Shown in pieces: positions 17,712 to 25,905 of a stretch of DNA of 64,000 nt (positions are counted from its first letter, which is position 1; each line of letters opens with the position of its first letter). This stretch comes from Flexithrix dorotheae DSM 6795. Its GTDB lineage: Bacteria; Bacteroidota; Bacteroidia; Cytophagales; Flammeovirgaceae. Location: positions 282,945 through 346,944 of the forward strand of contig NZ_KB903430.1 of the NCBI RefSeq assembly GCF_000379765.1. The letters are read 5' to 3'. The position numbers and the translations under genes were made by a program. The notes under the pieces are model-generated. The model was not told where the DNA came from. It ran no database searches and saw only the letters and a program-made list of their open reading frames with translations.

Positions 17712-17727
17712 ATTTGATATATCAAAT
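17712..17727. promoter_or_regulatory. Candidate MarR operator 2
   Basis: ATTTGATATATCAAAT is a perfect 16-base palindrome, 15 bases past the marR stop. It contains the same TTGATATATCAA core as operator 1, whose start is 128 bases away. Length and symmetry suit a dimeric winged-helix repressor. Confidence 0.65.
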
Positions 17728-17742
17728 ATATTGGCAAATTTT

Positions 17743-18186
17743 TTATTTATCAAGGGAATGATAAATTTTATCCAGATTTATTTTTAATGCTTCTACTTCG
17801 TCTTCTTTTAAATCTTTAATTCCTTTCGCCCTAATAGCCTGAATTAATGGAGTCATTTCAATTACCAGATCTTTCCCTAGAGGTGTTAATACCAACCTGT
17901 GGGCCCTTCTATCATTTTCCACAGGAAGCCGCTCTACCAATTGTTTCTTACACAAATGATCAATAATTCGGGTGATGGCAGCCGGATCCTTAAAAGTTGA
18001 GTTGGACACATCCGTCTGGCTGATACCATTATCATCCTCACTTATCCTTTTCAAAATAATCCATTGGTCAATGGTAATTCCATATTTATTCTCCTTCAAA
18101 ACCTGTCTGGTATATTCCTTTAACCTCCGCATAGTTCGCTCTATTCTAAAATAAAGCACTTCGTGTAATTCCTTATCAATCTCCAT
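17743..18186 (-). CDS. MarR family transcriptional regulator
   Basis: A 147-residue winged-helix protein of standard MarR length. The core shows helix-turn-helix ISQTDVSNSTFKDPAAITRIIDHLCKK, the wing LVERLPVENDRRAHRLVLTPLGKDL with the conserved DxRxxxxxLT pattern, and flanking helices that form the dimer interface. Such regulators usually repress a neighbouring gene and respond to small ligands. The two shared palindromes lie downstream of its own gene and upstream of the NTF2-like gene, which it therefore probably controls; no copy is seen in its own promoter region. Confidence 0.93.
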   Translation of the reverse strand: MEIDKELHEVLYFRIERTMRRLKEYTRQVLKENKYGITIDQWIILKRISEDDNGISQTDVSNSTFKDPAAITRIIDHLCKKQLVERLPVENDRRAHRLVLTPLGKDLVIEMTPLIQAIRAKGIKDLKEDEVEALKINLDKIYHSLDK

Positions 18187-18493
18187 AAAATAGTTTTGTG
18201 AGTTCTAATAACTGTAAATATAAAGTCATTCTTCACTTCCAGAAAACTAAAGTGAACAAAAGAAAAAATTGATTTAGGTCGATTTCTTTCCCTTTCTGTT
18301 AAAAGGAATATAGTAGACCTCCTTCCATAAAACATACCCATTGAATTTGACCTTCCCAAACCTTACAATAAAAATGCATAGGATTTTATCTCTTACCAGG
18401 GGTAAATTTTGCATTATTTCTCCATTTCCCTATATTCAATAAAATTTTTACTTACCCTACTTTTTAAACTAAAAAACACTATCACCATCACCT
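18187..18493. other. Divergent intergenic region
   Basis: About 307 bases between marR (minus) and the DUF2235 gene (plus). No copy of the TTGATATATCAA palindrome, no perfect TAnnTTTG box and no credible frame are visible; both promoters must lie here. Confidence 0.4.
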
Positions 18494-19678
18494 ATGATCG
18501 ATCAAGACCTTAATTTAGAAACCATTCATTTAGAATACACCAAAGATTTTAATGCTCAGGAAAAGGAAAGAAAACATATTATATTAATAGATGGCACTTG
18601 GAATGATGAAACAGGGGTAGGCCTGGATGGACTGGTAACCAACATCGTACAACTTCAGCGGATATTAAAGAACGATGAGGAAAAGCAAATTGTAAGGTAT
18701 CATCGGGGTGTAGGGAATGATGATGACAATGGTTTTTTGGGAAATTTAATAGGTGGAGCCACTGGAAGAGGAGTGGAAGATATTGTAGAAAGGGCATATG
18801 TCCGTTTTGTGCAGGACTGGCAGAAGGGTGATAAAATTTGTGTATTTGGTTTTAGCCGGGGCGCTGCAGCTGCAAGAATGCTGGCTGCTAAAATTTGCAA
18901 AGAAGGAGTGCCAAAATCGATAAAAATCGACTATATGGCCAGAGAAAATAAAGCCACAAAAGTGGTAGAACAATTTATGTCAAAATTTGACCTGGATACC
19001 TCAAGAGCTCCTTTTCAGGTGGAAGTTGATTTTGTAGGGGTTTGGGATACAGTAAGTGCTTTTGGTCTGTTTAATAACCTCCAACGTTTTTTAGGCAAAA
19101 AGGAAAAGGATTTATTTACCGACAATTATATCGCAGATAATATAAAAAGGGCTGTTCATCTTTTAGCAATGGACGAAACAAGGCGGATTTTTGTACCTTC
19201 CTTAATGAACCAGATTGAGGATAAAAATCACAACTCAATCGAAAATAAAATACATGAAGTATGGTTTCCCGGAGTACATTCTGATATAGGCGGGAGTTAT
19301 AAAGAAGATGAAATTGCTAAAGTTTCCCTTTACTATATGCTCAAAAAATTTCATGAGTATGTAAATGACCAGGGTTATGCGCCCTTGCTTATTGATGAGG
19401 AAATGTATAAAAAACGTACACTAATCACTACACAAAGGGCTCATTTCCATTTTTTTGGTTTATCCCGTGGAGAAGGACTCAGGCATATAAAAACCCAGGT
19501 TCATGGAATGGCCGACCCGGTACGTAAGCCAAAAATTCACAGGCTTTACTATGACTTGTGCGGCTCCCACCAAACTTTTTCGGTGGTGCCTTTTGGAAAA
19601 GTAACACGTCCCATCAAATTTCAATATATGCCTTTTAATGTAAAAACATTAAGGGGAAATTTCGAAATAGTGGATTAA
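18494..19678 (+). CDS. DUF2235 alpha/beta-hydrolase (phospholipase-effector-like)
   Basis: A 394-residue protein. DUF2235 features: HIILIDGTWNDE near residues 28-38, YHRGVGND, GGATGRGVEDIVERAYVRF, and the nucleophile elbow CVFGFSRGAAAARM with Ser121. Later VGVWDTVSAFG and EVWFPGVHSDIGGSY give the probable catalytic acid and histidine. Some family members are type VI secretion lipases that attack phospholipids, but no Tss, VgrG or immunity gene lies nearby and there is no signal peptide. A housekeeping or defence lipase role is equally possible. It overlaps the convergent aminotransferase gene by four bases. Confidence 0.88.
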   Translation: MIDQDLNLETIHLEYTKDFNAQEKERKHIILIDGTWNDETGVGLDGLVTNIVQLQRILKNDEEKQIVRYHRGVGNDDDNGFLGNLIGGATGRGVEDIVERAYVRFVQDWQKGDKICVFGFSRGAAAARMLAAKICKEGVPKSIKIDYMARENKATKVVEQFMSKFDLDTSRAPFQVEVDFVGVWDTVSAFGLFNNLQRFLGKKEKDLFTDNYIADNIKRAVHLLAMDETRRIFVPSLMNQIEDKNHNSIENKIHEVWFPGVHSDIGGSYKEDEIAKVSLYYMLKKFHEYVNDQGYAPLLIDEEMYKKRTLITTQRAHFHFFGLSRGEGLRHIKTQVHGMADPVRKPKIHRLYYDLCGSHQTFSVVPFGKVTRPIKFQYMPFNVKTLRGNFEIVD

Positions 19679-20802
19679 TTAAAAAAGGTATTTATACACT
19701 TGCAAATTCTGGCCACATTTTCTTTGGTAAGCTCAAAAAACAGGGGCAACCTTACCAGGCAATCTGAAAACCTGACGGCATTTGGAAGCGTTTTTCCCTT
19801 ATATTTATCTTTGAAATAGGGCGACTGATGTAAAGGCAAATAATGAAATACCGCCATTATCCCCTTTGTCTTTAGAAAATTGATGAGTTTGTCCCTGGTC
19901 TCCTTGTTTTGGCAAACGAGATAAAACACATGCGCATTATTTGAAGAATAATCGGGGATAAAAGGCAAGCTGACAACACCTTTATCTTCCAATGGTTTTA
20001 AATTTTCCCGATACAAATTCCAAAGCATTTTTCGCTGTAGTTGTATGGCATCCAATTGCTCCAATTGGGAATACAAAAAGGCAGCCATCACATCGGAAGG
20101 TAAAAAGGAAGAGCCAATATCTACCCATTCGTATTGATTGACTTCTCCTTTGAAAAAAGCCGAACGATTGGTGCCTTTCTCCCGAATTATTTCTGCTCTT
20201 TCAGCGAACTGTCCATCATTTACCACCAGCATTCCCCCCTCCCCTGACATTACATTTTTCGTTTCATGGAAAGAAAATGCAGCCAATTGCCCTAAACTCC
20301 CCAGAGGCTTCTCCTTCCAAAAACCATTGATCGCCTGGGCAGCATCTTCAATTACACTTAAATCATGTTTTTCGGATAGCCACAAGATTTCTTCCATGTT
20401 ACATGAGGTTCCACCATAATGAACCGGAACAATTGCTCTGGTCTTTTCACCGATTAAACTTTCAATTTTTGAGGCATCGAGATGTGGTCTTTCAGGCTCG
20501 CTATCCACAAAGCGAATAGTAGCTCCTCTTAAGGCAAAGGCGTTGGCAGTGGAAACGAATGTAAAAGAAGGCACAATGACTTCATCCCCGGGCTTTATAT
20601 CCAAAAGTAATGCGGCCATTTCCAAAGCATTGGTGCAGGAATTAGTCAACAGCACTTTCTGAAAACCAAAAGTTTTTTCAAAAAAGGCATGGCACTTTTT
20701 AGTGAATTCTCCATCTCCGGAAATCCAACCTGACTGAACTGCCTTGTAAATATAATGGACCTCCTTCCCCGTAAGATAAGGTTTATTAAATGGGATATTC
20801 AA
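19675..20802 (-). CDS. rffA: dTDP-4-amino-4,6-dideoxygalactose transaminase (RffA/WecE type)
   Basis: A DegT/DnrJ family PLP aminotransferase that makes dTDP-4-amino-4,6-dideoxygalactose for surface glycans. Motifs: IPFNKPYLTGKE at the start, GDGEFTKKC, LTNSCTNALEMAALL, VPSFTFVSTANAFALRGA, VIEDAAQAINGF and AFSFHETKNVMSGEGG, with the PLP lysine in HETKN. No ATG exists in the N-terminal part of the frame. The first TTG (20832) falls inside a perfect -7 box, so I choose the TTG at 20802. That gives 375 residues, close to the E. coli enzyme. No other nucleotide-sugar gene is adjacent. Confidence 0.85.
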   Translation of the reverse strand: MNIPFNKPYLTGKEVHYIYKAVQSGWISGDGEFTKKCHAFFEKTFGFQKVLLTNSCTNALEMAALLLDIKPGDEVIVPSFTFVSTANAFALRGATIRFVDSEPERPHLDASKIESLIGEKTRAIVPVHYGGTSCNMEEILWLSEKHDLSVIEDAAQAINGFWKEKPLGSLGQLAAFSFHETKNVMSGEGGMLVVNDGQFAERAEIIREKGTNRSAFFKGEVNQYEWVDIGSSFLPSDVMAAFLYSQLEQLDAIQLQRKMLWNLYRENLKPLEDKGVVSLPFIPDYSSNNAHVFYLVCQNKETRDKLINFLKTKGIMAVFHYLPLHQSPYFKDKYKGKTLPNAVRFSDCLVRLPLFFELTKENVARICKCINTFFN

Positions 20803-20829
20803 AATAAAGCTATCAATTGGTTTTCTACC

Positions 20830-20837
20830 CAAAGTTA
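20830..20837 (-). promoter_or_regulatory. -7 box for rffA
   Basis: On the minus strand TAACTTTG fits TAnnTTTG exactly. It sits 27 bases before the TTG start at 20802 and just after the terminator of the upstream gene, which is where an independent promoter is needed. A TCTG lies near the -33 position, one mismatch from TTTG. Confidence 0.5.
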
Positions 20838-20876
20838 GAAGAATCAGGATGAAATGGAGCAGAAAAGTTCAGAAAG

Positions 20877-20913
20877 CAAAAAGCTGGAAATAGACCTTTG
20901 CTAAATCCAGCTT
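20877..20913 (-). terminator. Intrinsic terminator of the zinc metalloprotease gene
   Basis: On the minus strand AAGCTGGA and TCCAGCTT form an eight-base stem with a 17-base loop, followed by TTT. It starts 24 bases after the stop at 20938 and separates that gene from rffA. Confidence 0.6.
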
Positions 20914-20937
20914 CTTGATAAAATAAGGAGATTTTAA

Positions 20938-23454
20938 TTATTTTGGGTTTAATATACCATCAATTCTGGCCAACAATTCATCATAATGATATCTTGTCAA
21001 TTGATCATTGGTCAGGTTTCTTCCTCTTTTTATTAAATTTTCCACAGCTTTGAGTTCTCCTCTGGCAATTGGCCGGATGTCCGAAGAACTCACATCAATA
21101 GCCGTATAATCCAGAAAATCCACCATTCTCCCATTCACTTTTCGTTGTTCTTTTGTCATTAATTTTTCTAACTCTTCCACATACACCCTTTGCAGATTTC
21201 TTCGGTAGGTATCTACTTTTCTACCTCTGGTGGTTTCAGTAAATATGCCACCTCTCAGGTCATTCATCATTTCGAGTACGGTAAAGGCCTCTGTTCCATT
21301 GATACTTTCATTTTCGATCATTCGTGCCAGTCGACTGAAATCAAGGAGATTTCCCAACGCCCTCGCCTGATTGGCTCTGATCCTGTTCACAATTCCTGCT
21401 GCTTCAATTTTTCTCAGGATTTCCTCATTAATCATCCACTCGGGGGTTTTAAAAGCCTGATCAATAATAAAATTCAGTGATTCTTCCTGTCTGGCTTTTG
21501 GCACATGAATATACACATCTCCTTCCTGATCGTAGGTTTTATAATATTCATAAACTCCCCCAACATTTGCAGCAACATGCCCCATATACCTGTTCCACTG
21601 GCCTAAAACATTCATGTAAAGTTCATCCAAATTCTCATAATCTTTGCCATCTTCTTTAGTCCATTCTATCAGGTTGGGCAAAATAACTTTCAGATTTTTA
21701 ATACCATAATCGCTGGCTTTTACCGCATCATCCCCTAAATCTTCTGTTTGAGCCGATGGATCCAATGGACTAAACATTTGCTTACCAAACCGGTACATAG
21801 GATCGTCCTCATGTTCCCTTATCCATTCGTGCAAAATCTTATCTTCCTCATCCGAACTTTTGGCATCAGGAATAAATCTATATCCCCAGTTAATTGCATG
21901 CATATCATAAATACCAATATTTGGCATTAGTACCACTCCTTCATCTCCCGGCTGGGCCACATAATTAAACCTGGCATAATCCATAATAGATGGAGCAGTA
22001 CCCATTTTCTGGGTAAACTCGGCAGAACGCAGGGAATCTACAGGATAAGAGGAGCTGGCTCCCATATTATGCGGAAGACCAAGTGTATGGCCTACCTCAT
22101 GAGCTGAAACGAACCGAATACACCGTCCCATTATTTCCTCATCAAATTTCACTTTTCTAGCATCGGGGTTTATGGCAGCTGTCTGCACAAAATACCAGTT
22201 TCTCAACAAATTCATCACATTATGGTACCAGATAATATCACTTTCCAGGATTTCCCCGGTTCTTGGGTCATGTACATGTGGTCCCATCGCATTTTGAATC
22301 GGATTGGTCACATATCGAATCACCGAATAACGCACATCTTCAGGACTAAACTCAGGATCTTCTTCAGCAGTAGGAGGATCTTTAGCGATAATGGCATTTT
22401 TAAAACCAGCTCCCTCAAAAGCCACCTGCCAGTCTTCCACACCCTGTTTGATATATTTTCTCCACTTTTCAGGAGTTGCCGGATCGATATAATACACAAT
22501 TGGTTTCACCGGCTCTACCAATTCACCCCTCTCATAAGCTTCAGGGTCTTTGGGTTCCAGTCTCCATCGGGTGATAAACTGCCTTTTAGCCGCTTTTTGC
22601 TCATCCAATCCGTAGTCATATTGAGAAACGGAAAAATACCCTACTCTTTTATCAAAATTTCTGGGCATCATCGGCTCTTTTGGCAACAACACAAAAGATT
22701 GATTCATTTCCAAAGAAAGTGCATTGGTAAGTTGATTTGCAGGAAGTTTACTCCCATTATAAGTCATCACATGTCGAACTTCCACATTCTGCGGATAGCT
22801 TTTCATACTCATTATTAAGCTCCTGCTTTTATCCAGACTTTTTACTCCAAAGTTTTTCCTTTGATCAGGAGATAACGGTCCAAGCATTTCCACATCTGTG
22901 GTAAATAATTCAGAAACTTCCAGGATAGTACTGGTAGAGTCTTTTCCAAAAGCGGCAATATCAAAAGCCATAATGATTGGCTCAAAATTGTTATTCTTTA
23001 CAGATTTATAAATGGGAAGTTCCTCACTGGCTACATTGTTATAAGAAACAGACCTAAGTAATACTTTTTCCCCGTGCTTTTGCCATCTCACTACTTGTTG
23101 AGGCCTTGAGCGCATGCCAGCTCCACCAAAATTCAGGTTTTCTACAGTTCCGGAAATTCGGCTTACCACCAGGACTTCTCTTTCCATCAGGGAATCTGCT
23201 ATTTCAAAGTAATACTTATCCCCTATTTTATGTGTGGTAAAAAGCCCTTCATCAGTTATTGCTTTTTCAGTGATGATCTCATCATAGGGTTTAATTTTTG
23301 AATCATCTTTATCTTTTTTAGCTTTTTCTCCCTCCGCATTTTCTACCTTTCCTTTTTTACCTTTTTTCTTCTTTTTCTGCGCATAAAGCGCTGGAGTAGA
23401 TAAACTCCCTATAAGGACAGCAAATAAAAACACTGTCAATAACCTTCTGATCAT
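20938..23454 (-). CDS. Exported zinc-dependent metalloprotease (DUF5117/DUF5118 type)
   Basis: An 838-residue protein with a signal peptide (MIRRLLTVFLFAVLIGSLSTPALYA) followed by a lysine-rich stretch (KKKKKGKKGK, then EKAKKDKDD). An N-terminal domain includes HKIGDKYYFEIADSLMEREVLVVSRISGT and the GAGMRSRPQQVVRW segment of the DUF5118/DUF5117 pair. The catalytic domain carries HEVGHTLGLPHNMGAS (His452, Glu453, His456, His462), an extended metzincin-type zinc motif, with a later methionine-bearing SIMDYARFNYVAQ as the Met-turn. Length and order match the large Bacteroidota family of these proteases. Substrate unknown. It appears monocistronic. Confidence 0.92.
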   Translation of the reverse strand: MIRRLLTVFLFAVLIGSLSTPALYAQKKKKKGKKGKVENAEGEKAKKDKDDSKIKPYDEIITEKAITDEGLFTTHKIGDKYYFEIADSLMEREVLVVSRISGTVENLNFGGAGMRSRPQQVVRWQKHGEKVLLRSVSYNNVASEELPIYKSVKNNNFEPIIMAFDIAAFGKDSTSTILEVSELFTTDVEMLGPLSPDQRKNFGVKSLDKSRSLIMSMKSYPQNVEVRHVMTYNGSKLPANQLTNALSLEMNQSFVLLPKEPMMPRNFDKRVGYFSVSQYDYGLDEQKAAKRQFITRWRLEPKDPEAYERGELVEPVKPIVYYIDPATPEKWRKYIKQGVEDWQVAFEGAGFKNAIIAKDPPTAEEDPEFSPEDVRYSVIRYVTNPIQNAMGPHVHDPRTGEILESDIIWYHNVMNLLRNWYFVQTAAINPDARKVKFDEEIMGRCIRFVSAHEVGHTLGLPHNMGASSSYPVDSLRSAEFTQKMGTAPSIMDYARFNYVAQPGDEGVVLMPNIGIYDMHAINWGYRFIPDAKSSDEEDKILHEWIREHEDDPMYRFGKQMFSPLDPSAQTEDLGDDAVKASDYGIKNLKVILPNLIEWTKEDGKDYENLDELYMNVLGQWNRYMGHVAANVGGVYEYYKTYDQEGDVYIHVPKARQEESLNFIIDQAFKTPEWMINEEILRKIEAAGIVNRIRANQARALGNLLDFSRLARMIENESINGTEAFTVLEMMNDLRGGIFTETTRGRKVDTYRRNLQRVYVEELEKLMTKEQRKVNGRMVDFLDYTAIDVSSSDIRPIARGELKAVENLIKRGRNLTNDQLTRYHYDELLARIDGILNPK

Positions 23455-23787
23455 TGTAATTGTTGTTTAAAAATTGTTGTAATATTTAATTTCAATTGCA
23501 TTCTATTTTAAAGCTATCTTCCGAACAAAGACAACTGACAGGTCTACCAAAAATCATCCATTATGGTAATCAAAACCATTAACAATTTTCTGAAAATTCT
23601 GTTTGAAAAAACCTTCATGAAGCTATTGAATAGACATTCATGAAGGCATAAAAGATGAACAACGTTAAGGAGTCACTCCTAATATAAGATAATTTTTCAC
23701 TAAATAATAGCTCAAGTCTTTGTTACTCACCCAAATTTAAAAATTATTTGTATATACACGCAATTCACCCCTAAATGTGGCAAAATT
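23455..23787. other. Intergenic region with a terminator
   Basis: About 333 bases between the metalloprotease start and the ABC gene stop, both on the minus strand. It contains the ABC gene terminator at 23604-23646 and, between that and 23455, the protease promoter, for which I find no perfect -7 box. Nothing else seen. Confidence 0.5.
23604..23646 (-). terminator. Intrinsic terminator of the ABC ATPase gene
   Basis: CCTTCATGAA (23612-23621) pairs with TTCATGAAGG (23637-23646), with an additional inner CTAT/ATAG pairing; on the minus strand the stem is followed by six T. It lies about 140 bases after the ABC gene stop. Confidence 0.75.
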
Positions 23788-24477
23788 TCAGGCATTCACG
23801 GCATTTGGCTTTTCATCTTTCACAATTGCCCCATCTTCAATTGTTACCACTCTGCTGCCATAACTGGCATTTTTTTCTGAGTGTGTCACCTGTATAATGG
23901 TCATTCCTTCATCATTAAGACTTTTGAATAAATCCATTATCATTTCCCCCTGCTTGGAATGAAGATTACCGGTCGGTTCATCAGCCAAAAGTAATTTGGG
24001 TTTTCCAATAATGGCTCTGGCAACACCCACTACCTGCTGCTGTCCACCCGATAATTGGTGTGGAAATAAATCTTTTTTGGCCACAATATTAAATCTGTCC
24101 AGCATTTCCGCTACCATACTTTTCCGCTCACTTCCTTTTACCCCTTTATAAAGTAATGGCATTTCAATGTTTTCGTAAACAGTTAGTTCGTCTATCAGAT
24201 GGTAGGCCTGAAATACAAAACCAATATAATTTTTATGGATTTCCCCTCTTCTCTTTTCATTGAATTTATGGGCAGGCTGATCAAGGAAAAAATATTCCCC
24301 GGCATTTGGCTGATCCAACATACCAATGATATGCAACAGGGTAGATTTCCCAGCTCCACTTGGGCCCATAATCGTTAAAAACTCGCCTTCATTTACTTCT
24401 AAATCAATCCCTTTAAGAATAAAAGTCTTTTGGAATCTTGATTTAAAGTACTTATCAACATCAGATAGTTTTATCAT
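23788..24477 (-). CDS. ABC transporter ATP-binding protein (LolD/MacB-like), orphan
   Basis: A 229-residue ATPase subunit. Walker A GPSGAGKSTLLH near residue 39, Q-loop FVFQAYHLIDELTVYENIEMPL, signature LSGGQQQ followed by VVGVARAI, Walker B LLLADEPTGNLHS, and the switch histidine in IIQVTHSEKNA. The sequence fits the MacB/LolD branch that drives lipoprotein release, FtsX-like or efflux permeases. The family normally reads RVAIARA after LSGGQQQ; here it is VVGVARA. No permease gene is adjacent and the gene is flanked by its own terminator, so the partner must be elsewhere. Confidence 0.93.
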   Translation of the reverse strand: MIKLSDVDKYFKSRFQKTFILKGIDLEVNEGEFLTIMGPSGAGKSTLLHIIGMLDQPNAGEYFFLDQPAHKFNEKRRGEIHKNYIGFVFQAYHLIDELTVYENIEMPLLYKGVKGSERKSMVAEMLDRFNIVAKKDLFPHQLSGGQQQVVGVARAIIGKPKLLLADEPTGNLHSKQGEMIMDLFKSLNDEGMTIIQVTHSEKNASYGSRVVTIEDGAIVKDEKPNAVNA

Positions 24478-25042
24478 AATAAATTATTTACTAGAAAATA
24501 AAGCACATTTGTGTTCCCAAACAAAAGAACATAAATCAATGGTTAATTTAGATAAATAATTGGATTAACCCCAAGATAATTTTGATAAAGGGTAGAAGAT
24601 TAGTTTTAATCCTTTGAGTTTATATTTCTTATAATTTCCTGAGAGGTTTACCGTATAAAAATTATAGTGCTCAAAAATTTCCATTATCCCAGGATATTTA
24701 TTTTATTGATTTTTCTTGTTTGAAGAAATTGGTAAAGTTGGGAAAACAAAGTCCTATTTTTATGCAGTTATTTTTTTCCAGGATGACGCGTTTTTTGGAC
24801 ACATAGCAGCATTGTACAATGAAAAAACAAAGACGTACCGGGCAAAAAGAACAAGTAGAAAACGGGAAGTTATTGTTTTATCTTTATTTTAATTAGATTT
24901 TTGGGGAAATGATTTTTTTCACTACTGTGTTAATTTTTTCAACATTCAATCGACACACTCAATCATTTGATTACTAATTACCGAAGAAACTACACTTAAT
25001 TTTTTTGCTTTTTGTTAATTACTCGTAACCTGCTATTATCTC
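24478..25042. other. Divergent intergenic region
   Basis: About 565 AT-rich bases between the ABC gene (minus) and the second rhomboid gene (plus). A 7-base inverted pair GGATTAA/TTAATCC lies near 24563 and 24609. A 25-codon ATG frame at 24829-24906 is too short and unsupported. No RNA gene or repeat recognised. Confidence 0.45.
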
Positions 25043-25633
25043 ATGAAGCTTCACTATAATGCGCCAGTCACCCTTACATACACCATAATTTGTACTGGAG
25101 TACTGCTGATTAACAACCTTACGGGTGGTTTAATCATGAATCTTTTTACCGTTTATCCCATAATGAATTTTGCCAACCCTATAGATTATTTCAGGCTTTT
25201 CAGCCATGTAATTGGACATGGGAGCTGGGATCATTTGGCCGGAAATTTTACTTTCATATTATTATTAGGTCCTATTCTGGAAGAAAAATACAGTTCCAAA
25301 ACACTACTTAAAATGATCGTCCTCACCGCTTTTATCACGGGGGTGATTAATATCTTAATTTTCCCGAGCGGATTATTAGGGGCGAGCGGTATTGTATTTA
25401 TGATGATTCTTTTAAGCTCCTTTGTGAATTTCAGACAGGGCCATATTCCGCTCACTTTTGTATTGGTAGTTATCCTATTTTTGGGAAAAGAAATCACCAA
25501 CATCTTTGCCCAGGACAATGTTTCTCAATTTGCCCATATCCTGGGAGGAATTTGTGGAGGAGTTTTTGGATTTTACAAAGGATCTGCCAGTAAACTGAAA
25601 GCCAAAAATGAAAGGCACGAATATTTAGGCTAA
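25043..25633 (+). CDS. Rhomboid family intramembrane serine protease (second copy)
   Basis: A 196-residue membrane protein. His64 and Asn68 lie in WDHLAGNFTFILLLG; the nucleophile is Ser115 in LLGASGIVFM; the partner is His165 in FAHILGGICGG. Hydrophobic helices cover roughly residues 10-40, 64-80, 90-107, 112-130, 136-150 and 161-178. It shares family motifs with the product of 2137-2772 but is clearly a different subgroup and not a recent duplicate. It stands alone, with 272 bases to the next gene. Confidence 0.9.
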   Translation: MKLHYNAPVTLTYTIICTGVLLINNLTGGLIMNLFTVYPIMNFANPIDYFRLFSHVIGHGSWDHLAGNFTFILLLGPILEEKYSSKTLLKMIVLTAFITGVINILIFPSGLLGASGIVFMMILLSSFVNFRQGHIPLTFVLVVILFLGKEITNIFAQDNVSQFAHILGGICGGVFGFYKGSASKLKAKNERHEYLG

Positions 25634-25803
25634 GATTTAGGTCGAATTTGTTTTTTGAAAGATTTCTAAAACGGTTGGAATATACGAAGCCTCCTTTTAT
25701 TCAACTAACTGAAAATGAGGCTCAATTCCATAAATTAACCATTCACTTTTTTATTATCCATAATAAGTTAGTGTTGTACTAGATAAAATTTCCTTTTTTT
25801 ACC

Positions 25804-25811
25804 TACTTTTG
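25804..25811 (+). promoter_or_regulatory. Candidate -7 box for the PpiD-like gene
   Basis: TACTTTTG matches TAnnTTTG, about 95 bases before the ATG at 25906, within a pyrimidine-rich stretch typical of Bacteroidota promoters. No convincing -33 box. Confidence 0.4.
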
Positions 25812-25905
25812 CAAATCCAAAATTTTTTATCAGTTTTGTTTTCCGCTAAATATTTTGGTGAACTTTGATGTTGTTGAACAATTAAATTGCTGAAAACCAT
25901 TTATT

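Noticed and set aside
22222-22818. A 198-codon plus-strand frame opposite the zinc metalloprotease
   Set aside because: Antisense shadow of a conserved catalytic region; composition and lack of motifs do not support a gene.
24829-24906. A 25-codon ATG frame in the gap before the second rhomboid
   Set aside because: Too short, no conserved pattern and no start signal.
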